From positions 19,197-27,480 of the forward strand of contig DCGK01000069.1 of the NCBI GenBank assembly GCA_002315235.1: a stretch of DNA of 8,284 bases. The letters run 5' to 3'. Below are positions 1 through 6,700 of this stretch, in pieces. Numbering within the stretch: position 1 is the stretch's first letter; each line of letters starts with the position of its first letter. The notes below the pieces were generated by a model that worked only from the letters and a program-made list of their open reading frames with translations, searched no databases and was not told where the DNA came from. This DNA is from Ruminococcus sp. UBA1780 (lineage in GTDB: Bacteria; Bacillota; Clostridia; Oscillospirales; Ruminococcaceae). The position numbers were made by a program, and so were the translations under genes.

Positions 1-46
1 AAAAAATCAGGTACACAGTTTCTTCTCTCTGTGTACCTGATTTTTT
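1..46 (-). terminator. Rho-independent terminator of the thyX-U32 operon
   Basis: A perfect inverted repeat of 18 bp lies at 1-18 and 29-46 around a 10-nt loop; its GC-containing core is TCAGGTACACAG. It is flanked by A's on the left and T's on the right, so both transcripts would end in a U-run. For the minus strand it lies about 100 nt after the U32 stop codon and is the natural end of the five-gene operon. The left flank is cut by the window edge, so the full minus-strand U-tract cannot be counted. It could serve as a bidirectional terminator if a plus-strand gene ends to the left. Confidence 0.85.
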
Positions 47-68
47 TGTTTCAGTGAACGCAATTTAC

Positions 69-97
69 AGTAAACACAGTAAAAAACTGCGTTTACT
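69..97 (-). repeat. Stem-loop in the 3' untranslated region of the U32 gene
   Basis: The arms at 69-80 and 86-97 form a 12-bp stem with a 5-nt loop. As minus-strand RNA the arms read AGTAAACGCAGT and ACTGTGTTTACT, fully paired with one G-U wobble. As plus-strand RNA the same position is an A-C mismatch, which favours a role in minus-strand RNA. It lies between the U32 stop and the terminator and has no long U-tract after it, so it is more likely a 3'-end stabiliser or processing element than a terminator. Function is inferred only. Confidence 0.5.
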
Positions 98-148
98 ACA
101 TCAACGGATACTGTCTGACGTTCACCATATATACCGGCTTGTGTTTAC

Positions 149-1372
149 TTATGATTCCTTCTGAATACGAATTATTGCATCCTTTGGGAAAACTCTGTCA
201 CACGGAATGGAGAACTTCATCATTGCATGGTTTGCACTTTCAACAGATTCTTCATTTTCGTTGTAAATTACATCTGCTTTGACAATCTGCGGTTCAGCTC
301 CCGGTGAAAATACCTCAAGGGTATCTCCTGCAAGGAACTTGTTACGCTGAGTAGCATAAATTCTTCCGTCCCTGCATTCGTCAACAACGGCTACGACATC
401 ATATTCCCTGATATATCCGCCTGTTTCATAGTACTGGCTTTCCTTAGGATGGCCGAAGAAGAAGCCTGTACAGTATTTTCTGTGACTAACCTTGAATACC
501 TCATCATAAACCCACTGAGGAACCTGTTCACCTCTGAGAGTACAGTCAACAGCCATTCTGTAAGCGTTTGTAACAACTGACACATAGTAAGCGGACTTTG
601 CTCTGCCTTCAATTTTAAGGCTGTATATACCGGCTTCCTTCAGCTTCTGAATATGTTCAATCATCGACATATCCTTGGCATTAAGAATATATGTTCCCTG
701 CTCATCCTCAAAAACCGGATAAAACTCATTCGGACGTTTTTCCTCCTGCAGATGATATCCCCATCTGCACGGCTGGGCACATTCTCCCCTGTTTGCATCT
801 CTGTTTACAAGATAGCTTGAAAGCAGACAGCGTCCTGAGAATGACACACACATAGCACCGTGAACAAAGCACTCTATTTCCATTTCCTTAGGTGTCTTCG
901 CTCTTATCTCCGCAATCTCGTCAAGTGAAAGCTCGCGTGCGAGAACTACTCTTTTGCAGCCCATGTTGTAGAGCTCGTTAGCTGTTACATAATTTACTAT
1001 ACCCGTCTGTGTGGAAGCATGAATTTCCATGTCAGGCGCGTATTTTTTTATAAGTGAAATGATTCCGAGGTCAGCAGCAATAAGTGCATCCACACCTGCT
1101 TCAACAGCTTCATTCACAAACTGTTCAAAAAGCGGAATCTCATTATTTCTCGGAAGAGTGTTGCATGTCAGATACACCTTTACGCCCTTTTCGTGAGAAA
1201 GCTTTACAGCTTCCTTAAGTCCCTCAAAATCAAAGTTTGCAGAACCGGCTCTCATTCCGAAATTTTTTCTTCCAAGATATACTGCATCAGCGCCGTAATT
1301 AAGTGCTGACAGCAGTCTTTCACGGTCACCTGCAGGTGAAAGTACCTCAAGTTCCAAATCTATAACCTCCAT
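149..1372 (-). CDS. Peptidase U32 family protein, TrhP/YrrO-like tRNA hydroxylation protein
   Basis: This 407-residue protein has the N-terminal LSPAGD...YGADAVYLG pattern of the U32 family and its signature ECFVHGAMCVSFSGRC at residues 167-182. Cys175, Cys182, Cys198 and Cys202 (GECAQPC) are candidate Fe-S ligands. A beta-rich C-terminal domain starts around residue 320, so it is the long form. Despite the peptidase name, the characterised bacterial relatives TrhP (E. coli YegQ, Bacillus YrrN/YrrO) make 5-hydroxyuridine at tRNA position 34, and that is the favoured role; a UbiU-like or RlhA-like role is less likely by context. It starts 43 nt after the mltG stop, and mltG-U32 adjacency also occurs in Bacillus. 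Start choice is uncertain: the ATG has AGAGAGG 6 nt upstream (1379-1385), but a TTG at 1355-1357 has a better GGAGG (1366-1370) 8 nt upstream and gives the usual family N-terminus, five residues shorter. Confidence 0.88.
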   Translation of the reverse strand: MEVIDLELEVLSPAGDRERLLSALNYGADAVYLGRKNFGMRAGSANFDFEGLKEAVKLSHEKGVKVYLTCNTLPRNNEIPLFEQFVNEAVEAGVDALIAADLGIISLIKKYAPDMEIHASTQTGIVNYVTANELYNMGCKRVVLARELSLDEIAEIRAKTPKEMEIECFVHGAMCVSFSGRCLLSSYLVNRDANRGECAQPCRWGYHLQEEKRPNEFYPVFEDEQGTYILNAKDMSMIEHIQKLKEAGIYSLKIEGRAKSAYYVSVVTNAYRMAVDCTLRGEQVPQWVYDEVFKVSHRKYCTGFFFGHPKESQYYETGGYIREYDVVAVVDECRDGRIYATQRNKFLAGDTLEVFSPGAEPQIVKADVIYNENEESVESANHAMMKFSIPCDRVFPKDAIIRIQKES

Positions 1373-1415
1373 TATCTGCCTCTCTGCTCAGAAACATCAT
1401 CTGACATTATCTGAA

Positions 1416-2717
1416 TCAGAAATCTTCCGGATCAATACCGATATGAATAAGATTTGCTTCATGCTGTTCGAGTGTTTCTGCGTAGTAAACTTCCTTTGTT
1501 TCGATGTTTGCACAGAAATAATAGTAGTTTGTCTTGTTAGGCCAGAGAACAGCCTTTATAGCATCAAGACCAGGACTGCAGACAGGTCCAGGAGGAAGTC
1601 CGTTTGACTTGTATGTGTTGTACGCTTCAACCATCTTTGAGTTTACCGAATAATCATCAAGATCATCAAGGTACTCACTGTATTCACGTGTAGGGTCTGA
1701 CTGAAGTGACTGGAACATATCGTAGTTGTTCAGACGGTTTGTAAATACTGAAGCAACGTTCTTCATGTCAGCAGAGTCCTTGGATTCAAGCTGAACTATT
1801 GAGGCGAGTGTGATAACCTGGTCCATTGTCATGCCGATTTCCCTGGCTCTCGCAGTGATTTCATCATCATACTTGTCTTCAAAGTTTTCAAAAATTGTTC
1901 TGAGAATTACTTCGTAGTCATTTTCCGCAAGCTGACTCAGATCATCTGAAGGCGCTTTGTAAAATTCGTATGTATCCGGGAACAGGTAGCCTTCCATTCG
2001 GTCAAATCTGAGGTCATTTGCACTTGGCTTCGGAATGCTTTTTTCAAAATCATAGTCATTAAGACCTGTATTGAAATAATAAACAAAACGGTCTGCTGAG
2101 CAGACACCTTCATTTTCAAGCATTCTTGCAACATCTCTGAGCCTCATGCCTTCCTTGATTGTAACACGGACTGTTTCCTTCTCGATATAGTAGTAACTCT
2201 GAAGTTCCCTGAGTATATCCTGATATGACATGTTAGGTCTGAGAGTATGCTTTCCGGAAACGTACTCCAGTGTTTCCTCATTACGCTTTTCGGATATGTC
2301 AACAAGAGCTCTGAAGAGTCTCTCAACTCTGATAATAGGTTCCTTTTTCTTTTCTTCCTGCTCTGTTGTAAGTATTCTTATTACATCATCAGTTGATGCT
2401 TCCTCAGGAATATTTACAATGTATGTAGCTGCACTCTTGTCAATTCCAAGAAATTCACGTGCCAGAAAAATAATACCAACCGAAGCAAGAACTGAAGAAC
2501 CAAGAATAGCAAATATAAAAATAAGACTTACTGCTATTCGGTTACCCTTCTTAGGTCTGATATATCTGATCTGTTTCGACGGCTTTCTTTTTTTCGCAGC
2601 AGGAGGAGGTGCAAAAAGCGCATTCAAAAATCCTGATACTGAACTTTTTGATTTTTTCCTTACAGGAGTATATACTTCTTCCTGATCCTGTTCGTTATCC
2701 TCTCTTATATCATTCAT
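1416..2717 (-). CDS. mltG: Endolytic murein transglycosylase MltG
   Basis: MltG cleaves nascent peptidoglycan strands at the outer face of the membrane and sets glycan chain length. The 433-residue protein has a basic, cytoplasmic N-terminal region (about residues 1-58), one membrane anchor (about 60-86) and an extracytoplasmic YceG/MltG domain. Family motifs are GYLFPDTYEF (243-252), ASIVQLES (305-312), LQSDPT (338-343) and TYKSNGLPPGPVCSPG (368-383). Glu311 aligns with the catalytic Glu218 of E. coli MltG; the preceding family Glu (EKE) is Gln309 here. The C-terminal YYFCANIETKEVYYAETLEQHEAN matches the usual end of the family. The cytoplasmic tail is longer than in E. coli, which is common in Gram-positives. 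Its ATG overlaps the end of the cyclo-ligase gene by 8 nt with only a weak, distant AAAGGA, so translational coupling is likely. Confidence 0.95.
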   Translation of the reverse strand: MNDIREDNEQDQEEVYTPVRKKSKSSVSGFLNALFAPPPAAKKRKPSKQIRYIRPKKGNRIAVSLIFIFAILGSSVLASVGIIFLAREFLGIDKSAATYIVNIPEEASTDDVIRILTTEQEEKKKEPIIRVERLFRALVDISEKRNEETLEYVSGKHTLRPNMSYQDILRELQSYYYIEKETVRVTIKEGMRLRDVARMLENEGVCSADRFVYYFNTGLNDYDFEKSIPKPSANDLRFDRMEGYLFPDTYEFYKAPSDDLSQLAENDYEVILRTIFENFEDKYDDEITARAREIGMTMDQVITLASIVQLESKDSADMKNVASVFTNRLNNYDMFQSLQSDPTREYSEYLDDLDDYSVNSKMVEAYNTYKSNGLPPGPVCSPGLDAIKAVLWPNKTNYYYFCANIETKEVYYAETLEQHEANLIHIGIDPEDF

Positions 2718-3282
2718 TGATTTTAAAAAATCCTTTCTCTGTTATTATATAATCAACGCACTCATCGTGAGGTTCCGACGGAACCTCATCAAAAAGAAGC
2801 GAATGATAACACAAACCTGCAGTTAATATCTCTTTTTCTGCAGAAATAAATCTGTCATAGTATCCGCCGCCGTAGCCTGTACGGTTTCCCTTCATGTCAA
2901 ATGCTGTTCCGGGTACTATACACAGTGTTTCGGAAAAATCCCTTATTAGATTTCTTTCGTCGTATTCGGGTTCCGGAATTCCGATTGATGACAGTCTGAG
3001 ATCAGAACGGCTTTTTATTCTGAAGAAGTCCATATGTCCTGATTTTCCGCAGCGCGGAACCCCGGCTTCCTTACCTTCGGAAAGAATCCAGTCAATCAGC
3101 TTCAGTGTATCCGCTTCACCTTTGCATGAAACATAGGTCAGCACACATCTTATGTCATTCAGAATACCTGATTTTAAAATGTTCTCAAAAATAAGACTAT
3201 CTGCCAGCTGTTTATCTGATGCAGACTCAAACAGTCCTGATCTTTTTTTCAGAGCAGCCTTTCTGAACTGCTGTTTATCCAT
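2710..3282 (-). CDS. 5-formyltetrahydrofolate cyclo-ligase
   Basis: The enzyme uses ATP to convert 5-formyl-THF to 5,10-methenyl-THF, returning a storage or inhibitory folate to the one-carbon pool. At 190 residues the length is normal. Recognisable parts are an N-terminal LKKRSG basic segment for ATP (about 11-16), the CKGEADT segment with the conserved Glu56, VPGTAFD (123-129), the hallmark loop NRTGYGGGYYDRF (133-145) and the C-terminal PHDECVDYIITE. The gene starts 2 nt after the DJ-1 gene stop without a clear ribosome site of its own, so it is probably translated by coupling, and it overlaps mltG by 8 nt. With thyX two genes upstream it gives the operon a folate theme. The family is named fau, ygfA, yqgN or MTHFS in different species, so no symbol is chosen. 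Confidence 0.93.
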   Translation of the reverse strand: MDKQQFRKAALKKRSGLFESASDKQLADSLIFENILKSGILNDIRCVLTYVSCKGEADTLKLIDWILSEGKEAGVPRCGKSGHMDFFRIKSRSDLRLSSIGIPEPEYDERNLIRDFSETLCIVPGTAFDMKGNRTGYGGGYYDRFISAEKEILTAGLCYHSLLFDEVPSEPHDECVDYIITEKGFFKINE

Positions 3283-3284
3283 AA

Positions 3285-3830
3285 TTAAAGTTTATAGAGA
3301 AGTGATGCTGAAAGTGCATCGCTTATTTCCTTTGTCTTGAGTATTTCTACTATTTTGAGTGAGAAATCAATTGCTGTTCCAGGTCCCTTTGAAGTAATAA
3401 AGTTTCCTGATACGCAGACTGTTCCGTCACTTATCTGAGCGCCTTCAAGCTGATTTTCAAAGCCGGCATAGCAAAGTGCTCTGTGTCCCTTAAGAAGACC
3501 TCTGTGTCCGAGAATTGAAGGAGCAGCGCAGATTGCAGCAATCATTTTGTTGTTGAGAACGCAGTAATCAATTGCCTTCTGAACGCTGTCTGCTGCTTCG
3601 AGATTTTTGGTGCCCGGCATTCCGCCAGGGAGAACTATCATATCAAGTTTATCTGAAAGTGATATATCAGAATCCCTGATGTCGCTCTGAACAAGGATAC
3701 CGTGTGAACCACGGATGGCTTCCCTGCCAACACCAACGGTGTTTATTTCTATTCCGCTTCTTCTGCAGAGATCAACTACAGTAAGAGCTTCTATTTCCTC
3801 GAAACCATCTGCAAGAAATAAGTATACCAT
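3285..3830 (-). CDS. DJ-1/PfpI (ThiJ-like) family protein
   Basis: This 181-residue protein is a single flavodoxin-like DJ-1 superfamily domain, close in type to the DJ-1/YajL branch. Visible landmarks are LADGFEEIEALT near the N-terminus, where Glu14 corresponds to the active-site Glu18 of human DJ-1, VLPGGMPGT (66-74), and the nucleophile elbow AAICAAPS with Cys101. Members act as glyoxalase III-like enzymes, deglycase or chaperone-like stress proteins; which applies here cannot be read from sequence. The longest frame begins at a TTG at 3848, but a good AGAGGA (3837-3842) lies inside that extension, 6 nt before the ATG at 3828-3830, so the ATG is preferred. A 62-nt gap separates it from thyX with no terminator visible, and the cyclo-ligase follows after 2 nt, so it belongs to the thyX operon. 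Confidence 0.9.
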   Translation of the reverse strand: MVYLFLADGFEEIEALTVVDLCRRSGIEINTVGVGREAIRGSHGILVQSDIRDSDISLSDKLDMIVLPGGMPGTKNLEAADSVQKAIDYCVLNNKMIAAICAAPSILGHRGLLKGHRALCYAGFENQLEGAQISDGTVCVSGNFITSKGPGTAIDFSLKIVEILKTKEISDALSASLLYKL

Positions 3831-3836
3831 ATCTTT

Positions 3837-3842
3837 TCCTCT
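3837..3842 (-). promoter_or_regulatory. Ribosome binding site that sets the DJ-1 gene start
   Basis: AGAGGA on the minus strand lies 6 nt upstream of the ATG at 3828-3830. It would be inside the coding frame if the upstream TTG at 3846-3848 were used, so it argues for the shorter 181-residue protein. Confidence 0.75.
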
Positions 3843-3892
3843 TTTCAAATAATCAGTTTAATTTGTATTTTACCGTTAATCCGCTGAATGCA

Positions 3893-4678
3893 TCAGTGTT
3901 TTTCTGAAATTTCTGAACGCATTGTTCTGTAGCCTTCAGTAACTTCTGCAAACTTTCCGCATGTCATCTTTCCTTCAGGGCATTTTCCTGTTCTTACACA
4001 TGAAGGTCCTGCAAGCCTGAAAACTGAAGGTGCCGCCTCACAGCAGAGACGAAGCATTTCATCAGCAACAGCTTTTATTTCCCACTGTGCACGGTTACAG
4101 CACCTTAAACTGAAGAAATTAATAAGACTTCTGGCGTTCATTGTAACAGCCATCTTTGTCTCACAGGCATTAGGAAGAACAAAACGGGCATCTTCGATTG
4201 CCTTTTTTTCTGCTTTTGATCTGGCTGCCTTTTCACTGAGACCCTGGGAAATAAAATCATCATAATGCTTCTTTTCAAGTATATCTGCAAGTTCGTTGTA
4301 GCTTGCAAGAGCATCATTCATTGATTTTTCATACATCTCCTTAGCCTCAGGAATATTTTCAATCTCAGGAGGAGTTATGTAGACAAATTCACTCTTTTTA
4401 ACATATCTCTGACTCTGAACAGAAAATGAAGCTATACGGTGTCTTGTTATCTGTGCCAGAAGTGTCCTTGACACGCCTTCTATTCCGAATGTAAAAGATA
4501 TATGCTCAACAGGGCTTTCGTGTCCTATATCTGCAAGCATTCCGACAAATTCTGCTGCAGTTTCATCATCAAGTCCGTCCATCAGTGTTTCACATCCGGT
4601 GTCTCTGTAACATAGCTTTGCCGCAGCAGCGACTATTTTTTCAGGATCCGGAGTATGTGTTATAAGAGTTACTTTCAA
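3893..4678 (-). CDS. thyX: Flavin-dependent thymidylate synthase ThyX
   Basis: ThyX makes dTMP from dUMP using methylene-THF, FAD and NADPH, and releases THF rather than dihydrofolate. The 261-residue protein starts KVTLITHTPDPEKIVAAAA as clostridial ThyX proteins do. It carries the family signature RHRX7S as RHRIASFSVQS (residues 79-89) followed by Arg91. The second conserved block, with RFVLPNACET, NARSLINFF and AQWEIKAVADE, is complete. The tail SCVRTGKCPEGKMTCGK holds three closely spaced cysteines; clostridial homologues commonly share this tail. The longest frame opens at a TTG at 4691-4693 and an ATG follows at 4685-4687, but GGAG at 4688-4691 overlaps the first and abuts the second. 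The TTG at 4676-4678 is 9 nt from that GGAG and gives the family N-terminus, so it is chosen. It is the first gene of the operon, about 30 nt after a predicted transcription start. Confidence 0.94.
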   Translation of the reverse strand: MKVTLITHTPDPEKIVAAAAKLCYRDTGCETLMDGLDDETAAEFVGMLADIGHESPVEHISFTFGIEGVSRTLLAQITRHRIASFSVQSQRYVKKSEFVYITPPEIENIPEAKEMYEKSMNDALASYNELADILEKKHYDDFISQGLSEKAARSKAEKKAIEDARFVLPNACETKMAVTMNARSLINFFSLRCCNRAQWEIKAVADEMLRLCCEAAPSVFRLAGPSCVRTGKCPEGKMTCGKFAEVTEGYRTMRSEISEKH

Positions 4679-4687
4679 CCAGAACAT

Positions 4688-4691
4688 CTCC
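4688..4691 (-). promoter_or_regulatory. Ribosome binding site that sets the thyX TTG start
   Basis: GGAG on the minus strand lies 9 nt before the TTG at 4676-4678. It overlaps the upstream TTG and directly touches the ATG at 4685-4687, so neither of those could use it. Confidence 0.7.
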
Positions 4692-4714
4692 AATACATTT
4701 TAATATACCTTTTC

Positions 4715-4743
4715 ATTTTACCATTTTTCCACATGAAAGTCAA
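4715..4743 (-). promoter_or_regulatory. Sigma-A-type promoter of the thyX operon
   Basis: On the minus strand a -35 box TTGACT (4738-4743) and a -10 box TAAAAT (4715-4720) are separated by exactly 17 bp. Transcription would start near 4708, giving a 5' leader of about 30 nt before thyX. That leader is too short for a riboswitch, so no leader-based control of thyX is seen. Confidence 0.8.
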
Positions 4744-4786
4744 TATATCATGTCCCATGGCAAGCTGCTCCCTAAATTTTTATCAT

Positions 4787-4839
4787 AAAAAAACACAGCA
4801 CGCCCGGAGTACGAAAACACGCATCCCCGGTGTACTGTG
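4787..4839 (-). terminator. Rho-independent terminator downstream of the surface-protein genes
   Basis: The minus-strand RNA from 4839 down to 4794 folds into a long hairpin. The base CACAGUAC pairs with GUGCUGUG (one U-G); then come one A-C mismatch, two C-G pairs, a GGGG/CUCC block behind a bulged G, and UGCG/CGUA behind a bulged A, closing on a UGUUUU loop. Seven U's follow (4787-4793). It lies about 145 nt after the stop of the 559-residue gene and some 44 nt before the thyX promoter, so it insulates thyX from upstream transcription. Confidence 0.85.
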
Positions 4840-4857
4840 ATATATTTACTATGAAAA

Positions 4858-4928
4858 CACTGATCAAGTCTGGCGGAAATTATGCAGGCAGACTGTACGT
4901 CAGGTCGTCAGACGTGATTTAATCAGTG
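4858..4928 (-). ncRNA. Candidate three-way-junction RNA element
   Basis: A closing stem pairs 4858-4864 with 4922-4928 (CACTGAT/ATCAGTG), extendable to 9 bp on the minus strand with one wobble. It encloses two helices: 4867-4872 with 4889-4894 (AGTCTG/CAGACT) and 4897-4901 with 4911-4915 (ACGTC/GACGT). Only short linkers remain, so the whole reads as a three-way junction, followed about 20 nt later by a strong terminator. It could be a structured 3' end of the surface-protein mRNA or an independent small RNA. It is not a thyX riboswitch, because the thyX promoter lies downstream of it. I recognise no known RNA family, and no convincing promoter is visible between 4984 and 4929. The stems are short, so chance pairing is possible. 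Confidence 0.35.
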
Positions 4929-4984
4929 GCTCCCTATAGTTTCTGATAAAATCTGAAGGAATGTATTCAGTGTATATGCTTCAT

Positions 4985-6664
4985 TTATCTGCCTGTTTTA
5001 ATTTTATACGAGCAGCTTGTGCGGGCACTGTCATCAAATTTCACACGAAGTGTTCCGCCGTTTTTCTCCTGAATCATTCTTACTGCTATTGAACTGAGAG
5101 TAATCTCATTTTCGTTTACTGATGAGTAGACCCTGCCGGTAAAATCTTCATTTCCAAATGTAATCTTTGAAATACCAGTGGCTGCCTTGTCTCCGGAGCC
5201 GAGGTCAAAGCCTATCTTTATCTGACTGCTGCTTCCTGATTCTATTGTACATCCGGAGTCGGAAAGTGAAGGAGCAGCACTCATATCAAGTTTAACCTCA
5301 AATGTTGATTTGTTTCTGTCATCGAACCTGAATCTGAGAATACCGCCGTTTCTTTCCCTTGCATACCCTGAGAACTCCGGAGTAAGTCTTATTTCATGTT
5401 CCGAAAACTGAAGGTAATAGTCGTTCCATCTGAGCTCTCTCTCAACGTTTTCCGGAGTTATATACATAGCTGAACGAATCATATCTGCCGAAGCATCAAG
5501 AAGACCCATACTGTAGTTAAGTATGTTTTCCTCATCCCTTGCAACGGACACCTCATCCTCAAGTATATACGGACCTGCAGAAGCTGCCAGTCCTACATTC
5601 CATACTATTGATACTGAAGGGAAGTTATAGTCCTCATCGGGATCCCAGTCGCCGTCTGCATTGCATTCACCACGGACTGCCAGTGAAAATTCCTTAAAAG
5701 CCGTATCGGTAGTTCTGCCTGACGGTCCGGCTCTGAATTCCTCAAGCTCCTCATCAGTCATAAGTTCATACCGGTAGCTGTTCGGACCTGCGTACCTGTA
5801 GCAGTACGCTCCCGGACATCCCCGTACCGAAGCTGTAATCGCCTGCTCTCTCTGGCTTATAACAATCTTTTCTGAAAAATCGTCACTTCTGACTGCCGAA
5901 AGATAAATACTCGGACGGCTGATACCCTCCCAGACATTGTTCTGTGCCAGACTTACCTTTGTTTCCGGTCCCTTTTCATACATTGCAGTAATTCTTGCAA
6001 CGACGTCAACCGCACACGAGCTTTTGTTAACAACTGTAAAAGGATCACTTGTACCTGAATATGAAGTAACACTTATACCATCACTGTTCACCACAGTTCC
6101 GTTGCTGAAATATACGTTGGAATCAGGATCAAAAACTGAATCCGGATATGCAGCGGTATTTGTTTTACAGATAAGACCCTGAGGATCAGCAATGTATTTT
6201 ATTCCGTCGCTGCCAACCGGCAGTGTTACATGAAATACATTCTTACTTACCAGACCCTCAAGTTCCCCTTCGATTTTTATCATACTCTGAGCCTCTGAAG
6301 TGCCGCTGAAATCCGCTGCCGGTATTACCGGCTTTCTTTTCAGACTTACCGTCTGAACGTTCTGCTTTTTCTCTGTTACTTCCCCGTCTGTCTTTTCAGC
6401 TGCTTCATGAACTTCTGAATCCTTTTCATTACTTTCTGAAGCCCCGGTTACAGCCGGATTATCTTCAGGACTGTTTTTGTTGTTGTCACTGTCCGGACCG
6501 CTTACACTGCTGCTCACGCTTTCTTTTATTCCCCTGTAATACTCCATATCACTGTTGCTTTTCTCGTCATCAAAATCAAATTCGGTTACTATTGCAACAG
6601 CAAGATTTGCTATAATGAGAATAAGTATAAGGAGCACTGCGGCCATTCGCTTATAATCATCCAT
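4985..6664 (-). CDS. Membrane-anchored extracytoplasmic protein with tandem C-terminal repeats, unknown function
   Basis: I do not recognise this 559-residue protein by name. Residues 1-6 are short and charged, 7-27 form one hydrophobic segment without a lipobox, and about 30-110 are a Ser/Asp/Glu/Lys-rich linker typical of a stalk outside the membrane. Residues about 128-370 are beta-rich. The stretch GECNADGDWDPDEDY followed by PSVSIVWNV (332-357) resembles a pattern I recall from other clostridial surface proteins. Two similar C-terminal units follow: about 402-450 (HEIRLTPEF, NGGILRFRFDD) and 501-545 (NEITLSSIA, NGGTLRVKFDD). Their spacing is reminiscent of X2-like Ig modules, which is only a suggestion. 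There is no LPXTG motif, enzyme motif or complete dockerin. GGGAG lies 6 nt before the ATG. The gene starts 36 nt after the 178-residue gene ends, so the two probably share a transcript and orientation in the membrane. Confidence 0.8.
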   Translation of the reverse strand: MDDYKRMAAVLLILILIIANLAVAIVTEFDFDDEKSNSDMEYYRGIKESVSSSVSGPDSDNNKNSPEDNPAVTGASESNEKDSEVHEAAEKTDGEVTEKKQNVQTVSLKRKPVIPAADFSGTSEAQSMIKIEGELEGLVSKNVFHVTLPVGSDGIKYIADPQGLICKTNTAAYPDSVFDPDSNVYFSNGTVVNSDGISVTSYSGTSDPFTVVNKSSCAVDVVARITAMYEKGPETKVSLAQNNVWEGISRPSIYLSAVRSDDFSEKIVISQREQAITASVRGCPGAYCYRYAGPNSYRYELMTDEELEEFRAGPSGRTTDTAFKEFSLAVRGECNADGDWDPDEDYNFPSVSIVWNVGLAASAGPYILEDEVSVARDEENILNYSMGLLDASADMIRSAMYITPENVERELRWNDYYLQFSEHEIRLTPEFSGYARERNGGILRFRFDDRNKSTFEVKLDMSAAPSLSDSGCTIESGSSSQIKIGFDLGSGDKAATGISKITFGNEDFTGRVYSSVNENEITLSSIAVRMIQEKNGGTLRVKFDDSARTSCSYKIKTGR

Positions 6665-6700
6665 ATGTTTCTCCCATGAAAATCCCCGGACTAAATACTT

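Noticed and set aside
1370..1413. A 9-bp direct repeat CATTATCTG at 1370-1378 and 1405-1413
   Set aside because: It is short and low in complexity, covering the U32 start codon and part of the mltG-U32 gap; a chance duplication is sufficient explanation.
2230..2685. Plus-strand open frame of 151 codons
   Set aside because: It lies antisense inside the clearly identified mltG gene and is a shadow of its codon pattern; the hydrophobic stretches mirror the mltG membrane segment.
4655..4840. Plus-strand open frame of 61 codons across the thyX promoter
   Set aside because: It overlaps the thyX start, promoter and terminator hairpin, has no plausible ribosome site and low-complexity content.
4858..4928. 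A thyX-controlling riboswitch such as a tetrahydrofolate riboswitch
   Set aside because: A strong promoter with 17-bp spacing lies between this structure and thyX, after a terminator, so the structure is not in the thyX leader. The sequence also does not resemble the tetrahydrofolate riboswitch I know.
5611..5671. A dockerin-like calcium loop (GECNADGDWDPDEDY) in the 559-residue protein
   Set aside because: It has the Asp/Asn spacing of half an F-hand, but no following helix and no second repeat. It sits directly before the beta strand PSVSIVWNV, so it is better read as a loop of the beta-rich domain.
6587..6664. Signal peptide or lipoprotein signal on the 559-residue protein
   Set aside because: There is no Cys lipobox and no clear signal-peptidase site after the hydrophobic segment, so an uncleaved membrane anchor is preferred. 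No LPXTG sorting motif is present at the C-terminus either.
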